In this document: positions 7,402 through 14,666 of the stretch, piece by piece
Layout of the letters: every line of letters starts with the position of its first letter
Numbering within the stretch: position 1 is the stretch's first letter
DNA from: a virus
Length of the DNA: 49,387 bases
Direction: 5' to 3' (one strand)
IMG/VR virus record: IMGVR_UViG_3300034072_002187
Span: 1 to 49,387 of that record
Position numbers and translations under genes: made by a program
Notes under the pieces: model-generated
Seen by the model: the letters and a program-made list of their open reading frames with translations, nothing else
Told to the model about the DNA's origin: nothing
Databases searched by the model: none

Positions 7402-8443
7402 GGTGCGCCTCCGGCATACCGTTGTGTTCGATGCCATCGAGCAGGCGACCGGCGCGCTTCTTGCCGACGCGCCAACTCCTCACCTTGGTATCCAAGTCGA
7501 GGACCTCGTCATTGCCGTTAACGTCAGCGGGGTTGCCCGAACGAAAGCTTGGCCAGCTTGCGACGGGCGCCCACTCGCCCCACTGCTTGAAGTGGAAAGG
7601 GACGCCAGCGGCGGCGCATTGGTCGCGCAGGGAGCGGGCCCAGTCGGGGTGCATCGGGCGGGCACCGGGGCCGCTTTCGCCGCCTGCGATTACCCAGTCG
7701 ATTTTCGCACCGGTTCCTTGCGCAATCCCGCCCCCATCAGGCGCAGTATCCACCTCAAACCAGTGGCCAGTGAGCCAATCACGCGCCTCGTCGGAATCGT
7801 GGCGATGAAGATCAACCGGCCCCAACAGCGGTTCGCAGGAGAGGAAGCGGACGGCGGCGGGGGTGGCGAGCAGATGGGGGATGCGCTCGTCGGCGCGGGT
7901 CTGGTCCTCGACGCTGACGCCAAGCCAGACGTTAGGCAGCACGCGGATGGTCGGCTGATAGCGATCAAGCAAGCCATGCTCGATCGCCATGTTCTGCGCG
8001 ACGTCCCACACGATCGACATGCTGTCGCACACACCGTCACAGACGCGGACCTTGGTGAAGTATTCCCGCATACGCTTGCTGCGCTTGGTCAGGATCATGT
8101 GGGTGTGCTGCGGGGTGAGCGCGGCGACGGCGAAGATGCGATCGATCCACTCGTCTGGCACGGCATCGTGGAAGGTATCGCCGTGGGCGTTCCAGAAGAT
8201 GCGGCGCGGCTTTGACCAGGACAGCGGCTGCAGCAGGGCGGGTTCGTGCAGGCGGACCTCGCCGTTCCAGACGGGACCCGCTTTCGTCTCGACTGTCAGG
8301 CCCTCGCGCGACGGGTGCGTCTTCATCCGCGTGCCGGCCAGCTTCATGGCATAGCAGTTTGTGCAGCCGGGGCTGGTGACGCTGCAGCCGTTGATGGCGT
8401 TGACCGTGGCATCGGCCCATTCGATCCGGGTTTTGTCGGCCAT
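7394..8443 (-). CDS. Phage Gp37/Gp68-like protein (DUF5131)
   Basis: 349 residues. It opens KTRIEWADATVNAINGC and carries CSVTSPGCTNCYAMKLA, the CX6CX2C pattern of this family. Downstream are IFWNAHGDTFHDAVPDEWIDRIF and HMILTKRSKRMREY, also characteristic, and a C-terminal WVIAGGESGPGARPMHPDWARSLRDQ. Members are common in phages and mobile elements; the three cysteines and TIM-barrel-like layout suggest an iron-sulfur (radical-SAM-like) enzyme, which is an inference. Confidence 0.9.
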   Translation of the reverse strand: MADKTRIEWADATVNAINGCSVTSPGCTNCYAMKLAGTRMKTHPSREGLTVETKAGPVWNGEVRLHEPALLQPLSWSKPRRIFWNAHGDTFHDAVPDEWIDRIFAVAALTPQHTHMILTKRSKRMREYFTKVRVCDGVCDSMSIVWDVAQNMAIEHGLLDRYQPTIRVLPNVWLGVSVEDQTRADERIPHLLATPAAVRFLSCEPLLGPVDLHRHDSDEARDWLTGHWFEVDTAPDGGGIAQGTGAKIDWVIAGGESGPGARPMHPDWARSLRDQCAAAGVPFHFKQWGEWAPVASWPSFRSGNPADVNGNDEVLDLDTKVRSWRVGKKRAGRLLDGIEHNGMPEAHHA

Positions 8444-8455
8444 TGGGGAAAGCTT

Positions 8456-8575
8456 TCAGAAGAAGGCGGTGCGGATGAACATCGCGATGGCGAGGACAAC
8501 GGCGGCGATGGGTGCGGCCAGTTCGCGCAGCAGCTGCCCGCGGGTTGGCGGTGGCGGCGGGGCGGGGTGGATCAT
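8456..8575 (-). CDS. Small membrane peptide
   Basis: 39 residues: a proline-rich head (MIHPAPPPPPTRGQLL) and one hydrophobic helix (APIAAVVLAIAMFI). The start overlaps the stop of the preceding 40-aa peptide (ATGA). Too short for a firm identity; it could be a small holin-like or accessory membrane peptide. Confidence 0.5.
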   Translation of the reverse strand: MIHPAPPPPPTRGQLLRELAAPIAAVVLAIAMFIRTAFF

Positions 8576-8694
8576 GGCACGCAGCGCTTCATGAGAACGG
8601 CGAGTGCGAGGATCGCGGGCCAAGCCAGTACCGCCAGAATGACTGCGGCGAGGAATGCGCAGCCGCGAAAGCGGGGGCGGGGCGGCTGCTTCAT
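8572..8694 (-). CDS. Small membrane peptide
   Basis: 40 residues beginning MKQPPRPRFRGCAF, then a hydrophobic helix (LAAVILAVLAWPAILALAVL) and a short MKRCVP end. It starts inside the stop of the preceding frame (ATGA at 8691-8694) and ends overlapping the next start, which is the main evidence that it is translated. Unknown function. Confidence 0.5.
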   Translation of the reverse strand: MKQPPRPRFRGCAFLAAVILAVLAWPAILALAVLMKRCVP

Positions 8695-8810
8695 GCCGGT
8701 GCCCCGGCAAGAATGACCGCTGCCAGCGCCGCGCCGAGCGAGACCAAGCAGAACAGCGCGGGCAGGATTACCAGCAGCAGGCGAAAATCACGCCTGTCCT
8801 GATCGGTAAC
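8691..8810 (-). CDS. Possible small membrane peptide, start unresolved
   Basis: The frame encodes TDQDRRDFRLLLVILP followed by a second hydrophobic stretch ending AAVILAGAPA, like its two downstream neighbours, and ends in an ATGA overlap with the next gene. No ATG, GTG or TTG lies in frame near the N-terminus: the codon where a start would fit is GTT. The start is either non-canonical or the frame is a decayed or wrongly read gene. The left coordinate is firm; the right is approximate. Confidence 0.3.
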   Translation of the reverse strand, partial: VTDQDRRDFRLLLVILPALFCLVSLGAALAAVILAGAPA

Positions 8811-9074
8811 CCCGATCGGGACCGGTCCGACCGATGCGACCCGAAGGGCCGGTCCCGAAGGGGTGGGGAGGCTGGCTCGTCTACTTCCGACCTCCCCGAT
8901 GGGGAGACAGGCGCTCGAACAATTGCCAGCCTCCCCGATGGGGAGACAGGCCAAGGGGTAAAAACCCGGCTCCCCGGTGAACTTGCCGCGCGGCACGAAT
9001 TGGCTGCACTGGCTTGTGGCATTTTCCCCATTCGCTAGGCTGACCGAAGGATCGACCGGAAAAGGGGAGCCGTA
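8811..9074. promoter_or_regulatory. Divergent intergenic region with repeated hairpins
   Basis: This spacer separates the leftward operon from the rightward gene at 9075, so the operon promoter should lie here. It contains two copies of a unit including CTCCCCGATGGGGAG (about 8891-8905 and 8930-8944), each a short hairpin, and a larger inverted repeat GGGACCGG / CCGGTCCC (about 8818-8825 and 8849-8856). I could not identify a convincing -35/-10 pair. Confidence 0.4.
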
Positions 9075-9443
9075 ATGGGAATGGGGATGCTTGGCCCGGA
9101 AATGCCCGAAATGACGGTGTGCGACGGGCTGATCGATGCGTGGTGCACCGATGAACATGGCCAGCGGGACGGCTTCGTGATGGAGCCGGTTGGCGCGATG
9201 TGCGCCGGCATCAAGTTGATCGCGCTGGCATCGGACCTGCTTGTTCGCACGCATCCGGGAGAACCGGCGCCAACGATTGCCAACGTGCCGATCAAATGCG
9301 TTCCTGCAGACGCGCCCGGCGAAGAATTTGCCGCCAGCATTGTCCTGAACTTCGGTAGCGCACCTGTGGCTTTCGCACTTGGTGCAGGCGAACTTGCTGA
9401 ATTGGCTGCGGCATTGACGGCAGCGTCTCGCGCAGTTGGCTGA
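9075..9443 (+). CDS. Hypothetical protein
   Basis: 122 residues starting MGMGMLGPEMPEM, with a possible alternative ATG at 9087. A GGGGAG ribosome site lies six bases upstream of the chosen start. The sequence is a mixed alpha/beta protein without a recognisable motif. It is transcribed toward the leftward gene at 9476 and away from the left operon, so it is a single-gene unit. Confidence 0.65.
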   Translation: MGMGMLGPEMPEMTVCDGLIDAWCTDEHGQRDGFVMEPVGAMCAGIKLIALASDLLVRTHPGEPAPTIANVPIKCVPADAPGEEFAASIVLNFGSAPVAFALGAGELAELAAALTAASRAVG

Positions 9444-9475
9444 AGCGGTGATTGAGTGATGGACGGGCTCCATTT

Positions 9476-9973
9476 TCACGCAGCCTCCGCTTCGCGAAGC
9501 CGCTCAAGCGCCGGTTGCGCCGGCGCCGGGTATGGCGGGATGTGAATGCCGTTCAGATCGTGGCCAAGGTGCAGGGCAATCCGCTGCAGAGCGACAGCTG
9601 CGGCGCGGTTGGGTTCGCAACCATCGGCAACGAAACGATCAAACGAGGCGTTCCGCGCCTTGAACAACAGCGGCGCCCATGTGCGGCGCGGGCAGATATC
9701 TTCGCCCACCAGCCAGCGGGCTTCCATTTCGGTCATATTCCAGTGCCCGAGGGTGTCCTTCACCCGCCAATCGCCGATGGGATCGACCAGTTCGGGGAGA
9801 TCGGCACCGCAAAGGCAGGCGATGGCAAGCCAGGGCCGCAGATGCTGTTCGGCCTGAGAGGCGAGCATGCGGCGCGTACGAACCGCTTCAACGGCGGTGC
9901 GCTGGCGCTGCCGGTATTCATTGGCCGCAATGATGGAGATGGGGGCGGCGGTGAAAGAGTTGGCTGCTGACAT
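9476..9973 (-). CDS. Hypothetical protein under operator-like sites
   Basis: 165 residues, helical, with a pattern of charged and hydrophobic residues (NEYRQRQRTAVEAVRTRRMLASQAEQ) and a WLVGEDICPRRTWAPLLFKARN segment. No family recognised. Its start is within 40 bp of two operator-like palindromes (10010-10053), so it is likely controlled by the phage repressor or Cro. It converges with the gene at 9075. Confidence 0.65.
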   Translation of the reverse strand: MSAANSFTAAPISIIAANEYRQRQRTAVEAVRTRRMLASQAEQHLRPWLAIACLCGADLPELVDPIGDWRVKDTLGHWNMTEMEARWLVGEDICPRRTWAPLLFKARNASFDRFVADGCEPNRAAAVALQRIALHLGHDLNGIHIPPYPAPAQPALERLREAEAA

Positions 9974-10009
9974 GATGACAGTCCTTGCTGACTGCCTTTA
10001 AGCATATTG

Positions 10010-10053
10010 TCAGCGTTTGCTGATCGTCAAGCGATAAAATCAGCAAATGCTTT
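10010..10053. promoter_or_regulatory. Operator-like palindrome pair
   Basis: Two near-palindromes, TCAGCGTTTGCTGA (10010-10023) and TCAGCAAATGCTTT (10040-10053), are centred exactly 30 bp apart, about three helical turns. They share the half site TCAGCA/TGCTGA with the sites beside the repressor gene. They sit between the divergent genes starting at 9973 and 10111, so a bound repressor could control both. Confidence 0.6.
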
Positions 10054-10110
10054 CAGTGCTTCTGACGGCTGCTTGCGTTAGCATCAGCCAGTTTACCGTC
10101 CGGGGGAATC

Positions 10111-10476
10111 ATGTTCGAGAAGCGGGGCCGGACAGGCATGGGTTCCAGCCTGTCGATTGTGCTGGGATTGGCGGTTGGGGCGTGCAGCGCCAAGGTTCAG
10201 GAAGATCCGGCGCTTGAGCGCGAGATCGACCGGCAACTGGTAGCGGCGGAGCAGATCAGCCTGAAGTTTGGCGAGCTGGTGGACACGCCAGACGACTATT
10301 CATCGTTCACGGATATTCGCGATGCCGAGCGCCCGCTTCGGCAGTTGCACACGGCCTGTGCCACGCGCATTGCCGATCGCACGCGGGTGTTGCTGGTGGA
10401 CGGGCGCGGGCCGATCGTTGACGGACCGGCCCAAGGGCCCTGGTTCGACTATGCGTGGCGAAAGGCGGGTTGCTGA
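10111..10476 (+). CDS. Putative phage lipoprotein
   Basis: 121 residues. The N-terminus has a basic head (FEKRGR), a hydrophobic stretch (SSLSIVLGLAVG) and a lipobox ending in GAC at about residue 25, typical of export and lipidation. The mature part is acidic and helical with two further Cys residues. A GGGGG ribosome site precedes the ATG. Its operator-flanked position, facing the repressor gene's 3' end, fits a gene expressed or repressed with lysogeny, for example surface exclusion; that role is inference. Confidence 0.6.
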   Translation: MFEKRGRTGMGSSLSIVLGLAVGACSAKVQEDPALEREIDRQLVAAEQISLKFGELVDTPDDYSSFTDIRDAERPLRQLHTACATRIADRTRVLLVDGRGPIVDGPAQGPWFDYAWRKAGC

Positions 10477-10495
10477 TCAGGCAGTGTGCAGTTGA

Positions 10496-11275
10496 TCAGA
10501 CCAGTTCATCGAGCCGCATGACGCGCTGAATCTTGGCGATCGAATCGGTCTCGATGCGGAAAGTCTGCGGCGGGTTGTATTGCTGCAGTTCTACCCAGCT
10601 GCTCGACCGCCGGACCAGGCGCTTGACCATGGTGCGCACGATGCGGTGTTCATCGGCGTGTTCGACAAAGCCATTCCTGCATTGCACCACCACGTAATCG
10701 TTGATCGCGGGGGCACGGTTGCCATCAACGTAGATCAGTTCTCCGGCTTCCTTCCATGGCGCCATGGAATCACCAATCACGTAGAGAGCATATATGTTCC
10801 GCTTGCCGATGAGGCTGGACGGGCGGAGGCGGTATTCAACAACTTCATCCTGATCCATGGTCATGGCATCAGTGAGAACAGTATTGCCATCTTCGTCAAC
10901 AGGAGTTGCCGCCCCTTCGGCTGTACCAAAGACTGGAATATCGCGCGGCAATTCATTGTTGACCACGGCGTTGCCAAGCAAATCGGCGGGCCTGGTGGCA
11001 AAGGCCACACGGGTATCGGCCATGCGTGATTGACCGGCCGATGCGGGCATTGCCTGCGTTGCATCGAATTCGGCCCAGCTGCGGCCAGCGGCGACAAGCA
11101 ATGCTTCGATCGTCTTGTGGGAAAGCGAGCCGCGCTTTTTCAGGTCAGTAAAAGCCTGACGACTGACGCCCGCTTCACGCGCCCAATCGGCATTGGTCCA
11201 GCCATCGGGCCGGAGCGCGCTTAACCGGCGCTCCAGTTCATTGCTTGCGGGATCTTCATGCGTGTTGGCAGCCAT
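10496..11275 (-). CDS. CI/LexA-like phage repressor (S24 peptidase)
   Basis: 259 residues. The N-terminal helix-turn-helix is about residues 30-62 (DWAREAGVSRQAFTDLKKRG). The C-terminal S24 domain has the catalytic Ser170 in VIGDSM and a candidate Lys218 in RTMVKRL. An AEGAA segment near 119-123 could be the self-cleavage site. It should hold the lytic genes silent and be inactivated by RecA-stimulated autocleavage. The ATG at 11275 lies five bases from operator site A, suggesting autoregulation. Confidence 0.9.
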   Translation of the reverse strand: MAANTHEDPASNELERRLSALRPDGWTNADWAREAGVSRQAFTDLKKRGSLSHKTIEALLVAAGRSWAEFDATQAMPASAGQSRMADTRVAFATRPADLLGNAVVNNELPRDIPVFGTAEGAATPVDEDGNTVLTDAMTMDQDEVVEYRLRPSSLIGKRNIYALYVIGDSMAPWKEAGELIYVDGNRAPAINDYVVVQCRNGFVEHADEHRIVRTMVKRLVRRSSSWVELQQYNPPQTFRIETDSIAKIQRVMRLDELV

Positions 11276-11279
11276 GCGC

Positions 11280-11359
11280 ACAGCAATAGCTGACAAAGGC
11301 TGCTGATCACAGAAAAGCAATTGCTTGCTGATTATGCTTGCGCAGTCAGCAAATGCTGA
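11280..11359. promoter_or_regulatory. Repressor/Cro operator cluster (three sites)
   Basis: Three related 14-mers lie between the divergent repressor and Cro-like genes: ACAGCAATAGCTGA (11280-11293), AAAGCAATTGCTTG (11314-11327) and TCAGCAAATGCTGA (11346-11359). Their centres are 34 and 32 bp apart. This is the lambda OR layout, with three operators controlling two opposed promoters. I could not place the promoters themselves with confidence. Confidence 0.7.
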
Positions 11360-11375
11360 TTTATGTGTCGCGGCC

Positions 11376-11669
11376 ATGCAGATTCCATCCATGCCCCAAA
11401 TCCTCGAGAGCATCGAAGCGTTTCTGAAGCGCCACGATATGCCGCCATCCACCTTCGGCCGCGAGGCGACCGGAGAACCGCAACTGATCAAGTCCATGCG
11501 CGAGGGCCGATCGCCTTCGCATCGCGTGCTTGAGCGGATCTCCGCCTTCATGACCGAACATGAGCAGCGGCTTTTATCGGAAAGCGCGGAAGGTTCATCC
11601 GATAAGCCGCTGGATTCTATCGCTTCACCGGCGGATCGGGCTGCGGTCGCTGGCGGAGTGCAGGCATGA
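11376..11669 (+). CDS. Cro-like helix-turn-helix regulator
   Basis: 97 residues from the ATG at 11376, with an alternative ATG at 11391. The segment FLKRHDMPPSTFGREATGEP and LIKSMREGRSPSHRVLERISAFM form a compact helix-turn-helix like that of small phage and alphaproteobacterial regulators. It is divergent from the repressor gene and begins 17 bp after the last operator, the classic position of Cro. The C-terminus is acidic and likely unstructured. Confidence 0.75.
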   Translation: MQIPSMPQILESIEAFLKRHDMPPSTFGREATGEPQLIKSMREGRSPSHRVLERISAFMTEHEQRLLSESAEGSSDKPLDSIASPADRAAVAGGVQA

Positions 11670-12205
11670 GCACGGACCGGCAGGTGCGGCTGAGCCCGCA
11701 GCAACTGGCATTGAAGGCCGCGACCCGCGATGCGGTGCGCGCGGCGGGCGGGCAGGAGTTCGTTGCGGGCGAGGTCGGCCGCACCCAGTCACGCATATCC
11801 GACTACTGCTCGCCCAACGTGGCGGAATTCATGCCGCTCGACATCGTGGCCAAGGTTGAAGCGCTGGGCGCGGGATCGCCGGAAGCGCCGCACATCACCC
11901 GCGCGCTGGCCCGAGCTTCGGGGGTGGCCGTGGTGGACCGCGATGCGGCGGGCGAGGGGCCTGCCGAGCTGGCGCAGTGGCTGGCGGCGATCGCGGGCGA
12001 AAGTGGCGACGTGATCCGCGGGCTTGCAGCAGGCGTGCTGCATCGAGGCGCAGCTGCCGAAGCGGTGCTGGCGATGAAGCCGGACGAGCGCCACCGCCTG
12101 GCCTGCGAAGTGGCGCAGCTGGTGGACCTGCTGGTCAACTTCAGCGGATTGCTGGGTGGCTGCGCGGTAGACGGGGCAGCGATCAAGCGCGCCGATTCCT
12201 CCTGA
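11666..12205 (+). CDS. CII-type or early regulatory HTH protein
   Basis: 179 residues. The N-terminal region (RDAVRAAGGQEFVAGEVGRTQSRISDYCSPN) looks like a helix-turn-helix that recognises DNA, as in CII-like or Rha-like early regulators. The C-terminal half is hydrophobic and helical (VAQLVDLLVNFSGLLGG). Its ATG overlaps the Cro stop (ATGA). A CII-like role is inferred from position. Confidence 0.6.
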   Translation: MSTDRQVRLSPQQLALKAATRDAVRAAGGQEFVAGEVGRTQSRISDYCSPNVAEFMPLDIVAKVEALGAGSPEAPHITRALARASGVAVVDRDAAGEGPAELAQWLAAIAGESGDVIRGLAAGVLHRGAAAEAVLAMKPDERHRLACEVAQLVDLLVNFSGLLGGCAVDGAAIKRADSS

Positions 12206-12295
12206 TCCCGAGGGGGGAGGGAAATGCCGCGCCGGTGCGCCGGGTGGCGATGTTGAGAACGGCCGGATGAGGCCAGAAGCTTCGGGACACTACCC

Positions 12296-12598
12296 ATGAC
12301 TTTCGGATTTGCAGAACAGGCTCCTGCCGCGCCAGCGGTTGGAGACGGGCCCGTGCGCCCGCCATCGCGCGAGCGAATGAAGCAGTGGGTTACGGCGGCG
12401 CAGGCAGGCGCGCGGATCGCGCTGGGCAGTGGGCCATCGCAGCGGCAGGCGCTGGGCGGGGAGCTGTTCGACCTCGTCACCTCGCTCCACGGCCTTGGCT
12501 ACCTGACGCCGCACACCACGCGCCACCCCGTCACGCGTGAGCTGGTCTACATCGCGGTGCGGACCGCGCAGCCGCTGTTCCGGAGCACGCGCCTGTGA
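12296..12598 (+). CDS. Hypothetical protein
   Basis: 100 residues; Pro/Ala-rich N-terminus followed by a helical body (RERMKQWVTAAQAGARIALG) and LGYLTPHTTRHPVTRELVYIAVRT. No family recognised. The stop overlaps the next start (GTGA), so it belongs to the replication operon. Confidence 0.65.
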   Translation: MTFGFAEQAPAAPAVGDGPVRPPSRERMKQWVTAAQAGARIALGSGPSQRQALGGELFDLVTSLHGLGYLTPHTTRHPVTRELVYIAVRTAQPLFRSTRL

Positions 12599-12999
12599 GC
12601 GGATCTGGCATGATACCCGCAATCCGTGGGATCGCCCGCCGCTGGGTGCCGGGTCTTCGCGCCGCTGCCGAGATCCGCGAGCATCCCGATGCGGTGGAAA
12701 CGGTGACCGCGGGTGCCGAAGCTGAAGGCTGGTCGATTACTGGCGGGGCGCTGCCGGCATGCCCGATCCACGAGGCGGTGTACTGGCTCGACGTCGCCGT
12801 TGGCGGACGCCTTGATACGGTGTGGCTTAACGAAGAGCGCGCGCGGTGGATGCTGATGCGGGTCGAGCTGGCGGCTTCCAGATCGAACTGGGGCGACGAG
12901 ATCGTGATGGCGCGCGGGATTCCTTTCAGCCCGGCCGAGATCCGCGCGATGCACAAGGTGCTGCTTGGTCTGCTTGAGCCGGAAAGTGCGACAGAATGA
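12595..12999 (+). CDS. Hypothetical protein, GTG start
   Basis: 134 residues starting at a GTG that overlaps the preceding stop by four bases; an ATG at 12610 is an alternative. It contains IHEAVYWLDVAVGGRLDTVWLNEERARWMLMRVELA and ends EPESATE. The layout of a Trp-rich helical domain has no family I can name. The gene is coupled to the next by an ATGA overlap at 12996. Confidence 0.65.
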   Translation: MSGSGMIPAIRGIARRWVPGLRAAAEIREHPDAVETVTAGAEAEGWSITGGALPACPIHEAVYWLDVAVGGRLDTVWLNEERARWMLMRVELAASRSNWGDEIVMARGIPFSPAEIRAMHKVLLGLLEPESATE

Positions 13000-13256
13000 G
13001 GGCGTCTGCCACCAAGCCCGTTCGGCCTGATGCCGAACCGCATGATGCCGCCGAACGCAGCGCCTGCCTGAGTTTGATTGAGGGCATCCATGAGCGGCTG
13101 AGCGCCATCGATATCGACGAACAGGACGGCATGGCGCTGGTTTGTGGCGATGCCATCCGGCTCGAACTGCGCCGCATCGAAGCGGTGATCGAAAGCGTGC
13201 GGCAGGGGCTGCATCGCACCACTCCTACTGAAAGGACCGATGATGTCGGTGCATGA
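12996..13256 (+). CDS. Hypothetical protein
   Basis: 86 residues, acidic and helical (LSLIEGIHERLSAIDIDEQDGMALVCGDAIRLELRRIEAVIESV). The 3' end overlaps the beta-clamp gene start by 17 bp. No motif gives a function; it may be a small clamp-operon accessory protein. Confidence 0.6.
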   Translation: MRASATKPVRPDAEPHDAAERSACLSLIEGIHERLSAIDIDEQDGMALVCGDAIRLELRRIEAVIESVRQGLHRTTPTERTDDVGA

Positions 13257-14472
13257 TACGCGAAAGGCGGCGACACGCGTGAAGGCTGGCACGCTGCTGG
13301 GCGTGCTGAAGGACCTGGAGAAGATCGTTCCGGCCAGGGATTCCATTCCCGTCCTGGGCTTCGTGTTGCTGAGCGCCTGCAGTGGCGTGATCACGTGCAC
13401 GGCTACCAATCTGGACATGTGGGGCGAGCGCGACTGCGCCAGCGACGATCGCGATGGGCCCGGGTCAAAGGAATGGATCGAATCCATCCGCGCGTTCACG
13501 GCGCTGCTGCCCGGCAAGGTGCTGCGCAAGCTGCTGGCCGAGTTCGACAGCGAGGCGATGATCACGATCGATGCCGGCGAGTGCAACAACAAGCCGGGGC
13601 GTGCAACCATCAGCGCCGGGCGTGCGCGGTTCCGGCTTAATGCTCTGGACCCGGCGGACTTCCCGCGCGTGCCGATGGTTGAGCCTGCCTACAGCTATGA
13701 CATGCAGTGCAGCCAGCTGGCCGATGCGCTGGCGGCAGTGCGGCATGCGATGAGCAGCGAAGAGACGCGCTATTACCTGAACGGCGTGCTGGTGCATCCG
13801 GTAAACCTACACCTGCGGTTCGCGGCGACAGACGGCCATCGGCTTGCCCGGCGTTCGATCGATGTACCTGATGGTGGGGCATCGTTCCCGCAGGGCATCG
13901 TCTCGCGCCGCACGGTGGAGCTGCTCGACCAGCTGCTGACGGCTGCGGCAAAGGCGGACGAGGCTGCGCTGGTCAGCGTGGAATGTGCCAGCGAGGAGCG
14001 CGGTGCGATCATTCGATGGGAGATGCCGGCGAGCGATGGCGGCACGGTGACGATCACTGCCAAGACGGTGGACGGAGACTTTCCCGATTATGCCCGCGTG
14101 ATCCCGGCGAACCCGCCGATCCGTGCGGTTATCGCCAAGGCGGCGCTGGCAGAAGCGGTGAAGCGCGTGAGCGTGCTGGCCAGCGACAAGAGCAGCGCCA
14201 TGAAGGCCGAGTTCGAGGCGGAGGTGCTGCGGCTATCGGTGATCACGCCCGAACTGGGCGAGGCGGTGGAAGAGCTGCCCTGCGCCACCACCGGTGGCAC
14301 GGTGAGCGTGGGGCTGGATCACCGCTACTGGCGCGATGCGCTGGGCGCGCTGGCCTGCGACGAGGTGGCGATGCTGCTGACCGACGAAGGCGCGCCGATC
14401 CGCTTGCAAAATGCCGCGGCCGATGCCGATGCGGAAGCGCTGGTGCAGGTGATCATGCCGGTGAGGGTGTGA
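13240..14472 (+). CDS. dnaN: Phage-encoded DNA polymerase III beta sliding clamp
   Basis: 410 residues. The clamp signatures are plain: SIPVLGFVLL near the start, RFAATDGHRLARRSI in the middle domain, VDGDFPDYARVIP in the third domain, and the terminal IMPVRV, equivalent to the clamp's C-terminal MPxR tail. It would form a ring on DNA for processive replication, here supplied by the phage. A GAAAGGA ribosome site precedes the ATG. It is longer than the 366-residue E. coli protein. No clamp loader or polymerase is visible, so it must work with host enzymes. Confidence 0.92.
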   Translation: MMSVHDTRKAATRVKAGTLLGVLKDLEKIVPARDSIPVLGFVLLSACSGVITCTATNLDMWGERDCASDDRDGPGSKEWIESIRAFTALLPGKVLRKLLAEFDSEAMITIDAGECNNKPGRATISAGRARFRLNALDPADFPRVPMVEPAYSYDMQCSQLADALAAVRHAMSSEETRYYLNGVLVHPVNLHLRFAATDGHRLARRSIDVPDGGASFPQGIVSRRTVELLDQLLTAAAKADEAALVSVECASEERGAIIRWEMPASDGGTVTITAKTVDGDFPDYARVIPANPPIRAVIAKAALAEAVKRVSVLASDKSSAMKAEFEAEVLRLSVITPELGEAVEELPCATTGGTVSVGLDHRYWRDALGALACDEVAMLLTDEGAPIRLQNAAADADAEALVQVIMPVRV

Positions 14473-14666
14473 TGGAGCGCGCCGATCTTGGCCCGGTGCT
14501 GCCGCCGCGAGGGGCAGTCTACAACCAGGCGCACGAGATTGCCGAGCTGGCGAAGCTGGCGATGGAACTGACCACGCCGGGGCAGTCTGACCTGTCGCGC
14601 GCGGTGGCGCAGCTGGACAAGATCCGGGTGCTGCTGGGGCCGGACAGTCGGAGTACGGCGGAATGA
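14472..14666 (+). CDS. Small hypothetical protein between clamp and primase
   Basis: 64 residues beginning MERADLGPVLPPRGAVYNQ, mostly helical and ending GPDSRSTAE. The ATG shares one base with the clamp stop (TGATG), and its own stop overlaps the primase start (ATGA). Tight coupling on both sides supports translation; function unknown. Confidence 0.65.
   Translation: MERADLGPVLPPRGAVYNQAHEIAELAKLAMELTTPGQSDLSRAVAQLDKIRVLLGPDSRSTAE

Noticed and set aside
8691-9479. Single 262-codon minus-strand gene
   Set aside because: Its long N-terminal part is antisense to the gene at 9075 and crosses repeated hairpins. Only its last 39 codons resemble a protein, listed separately.
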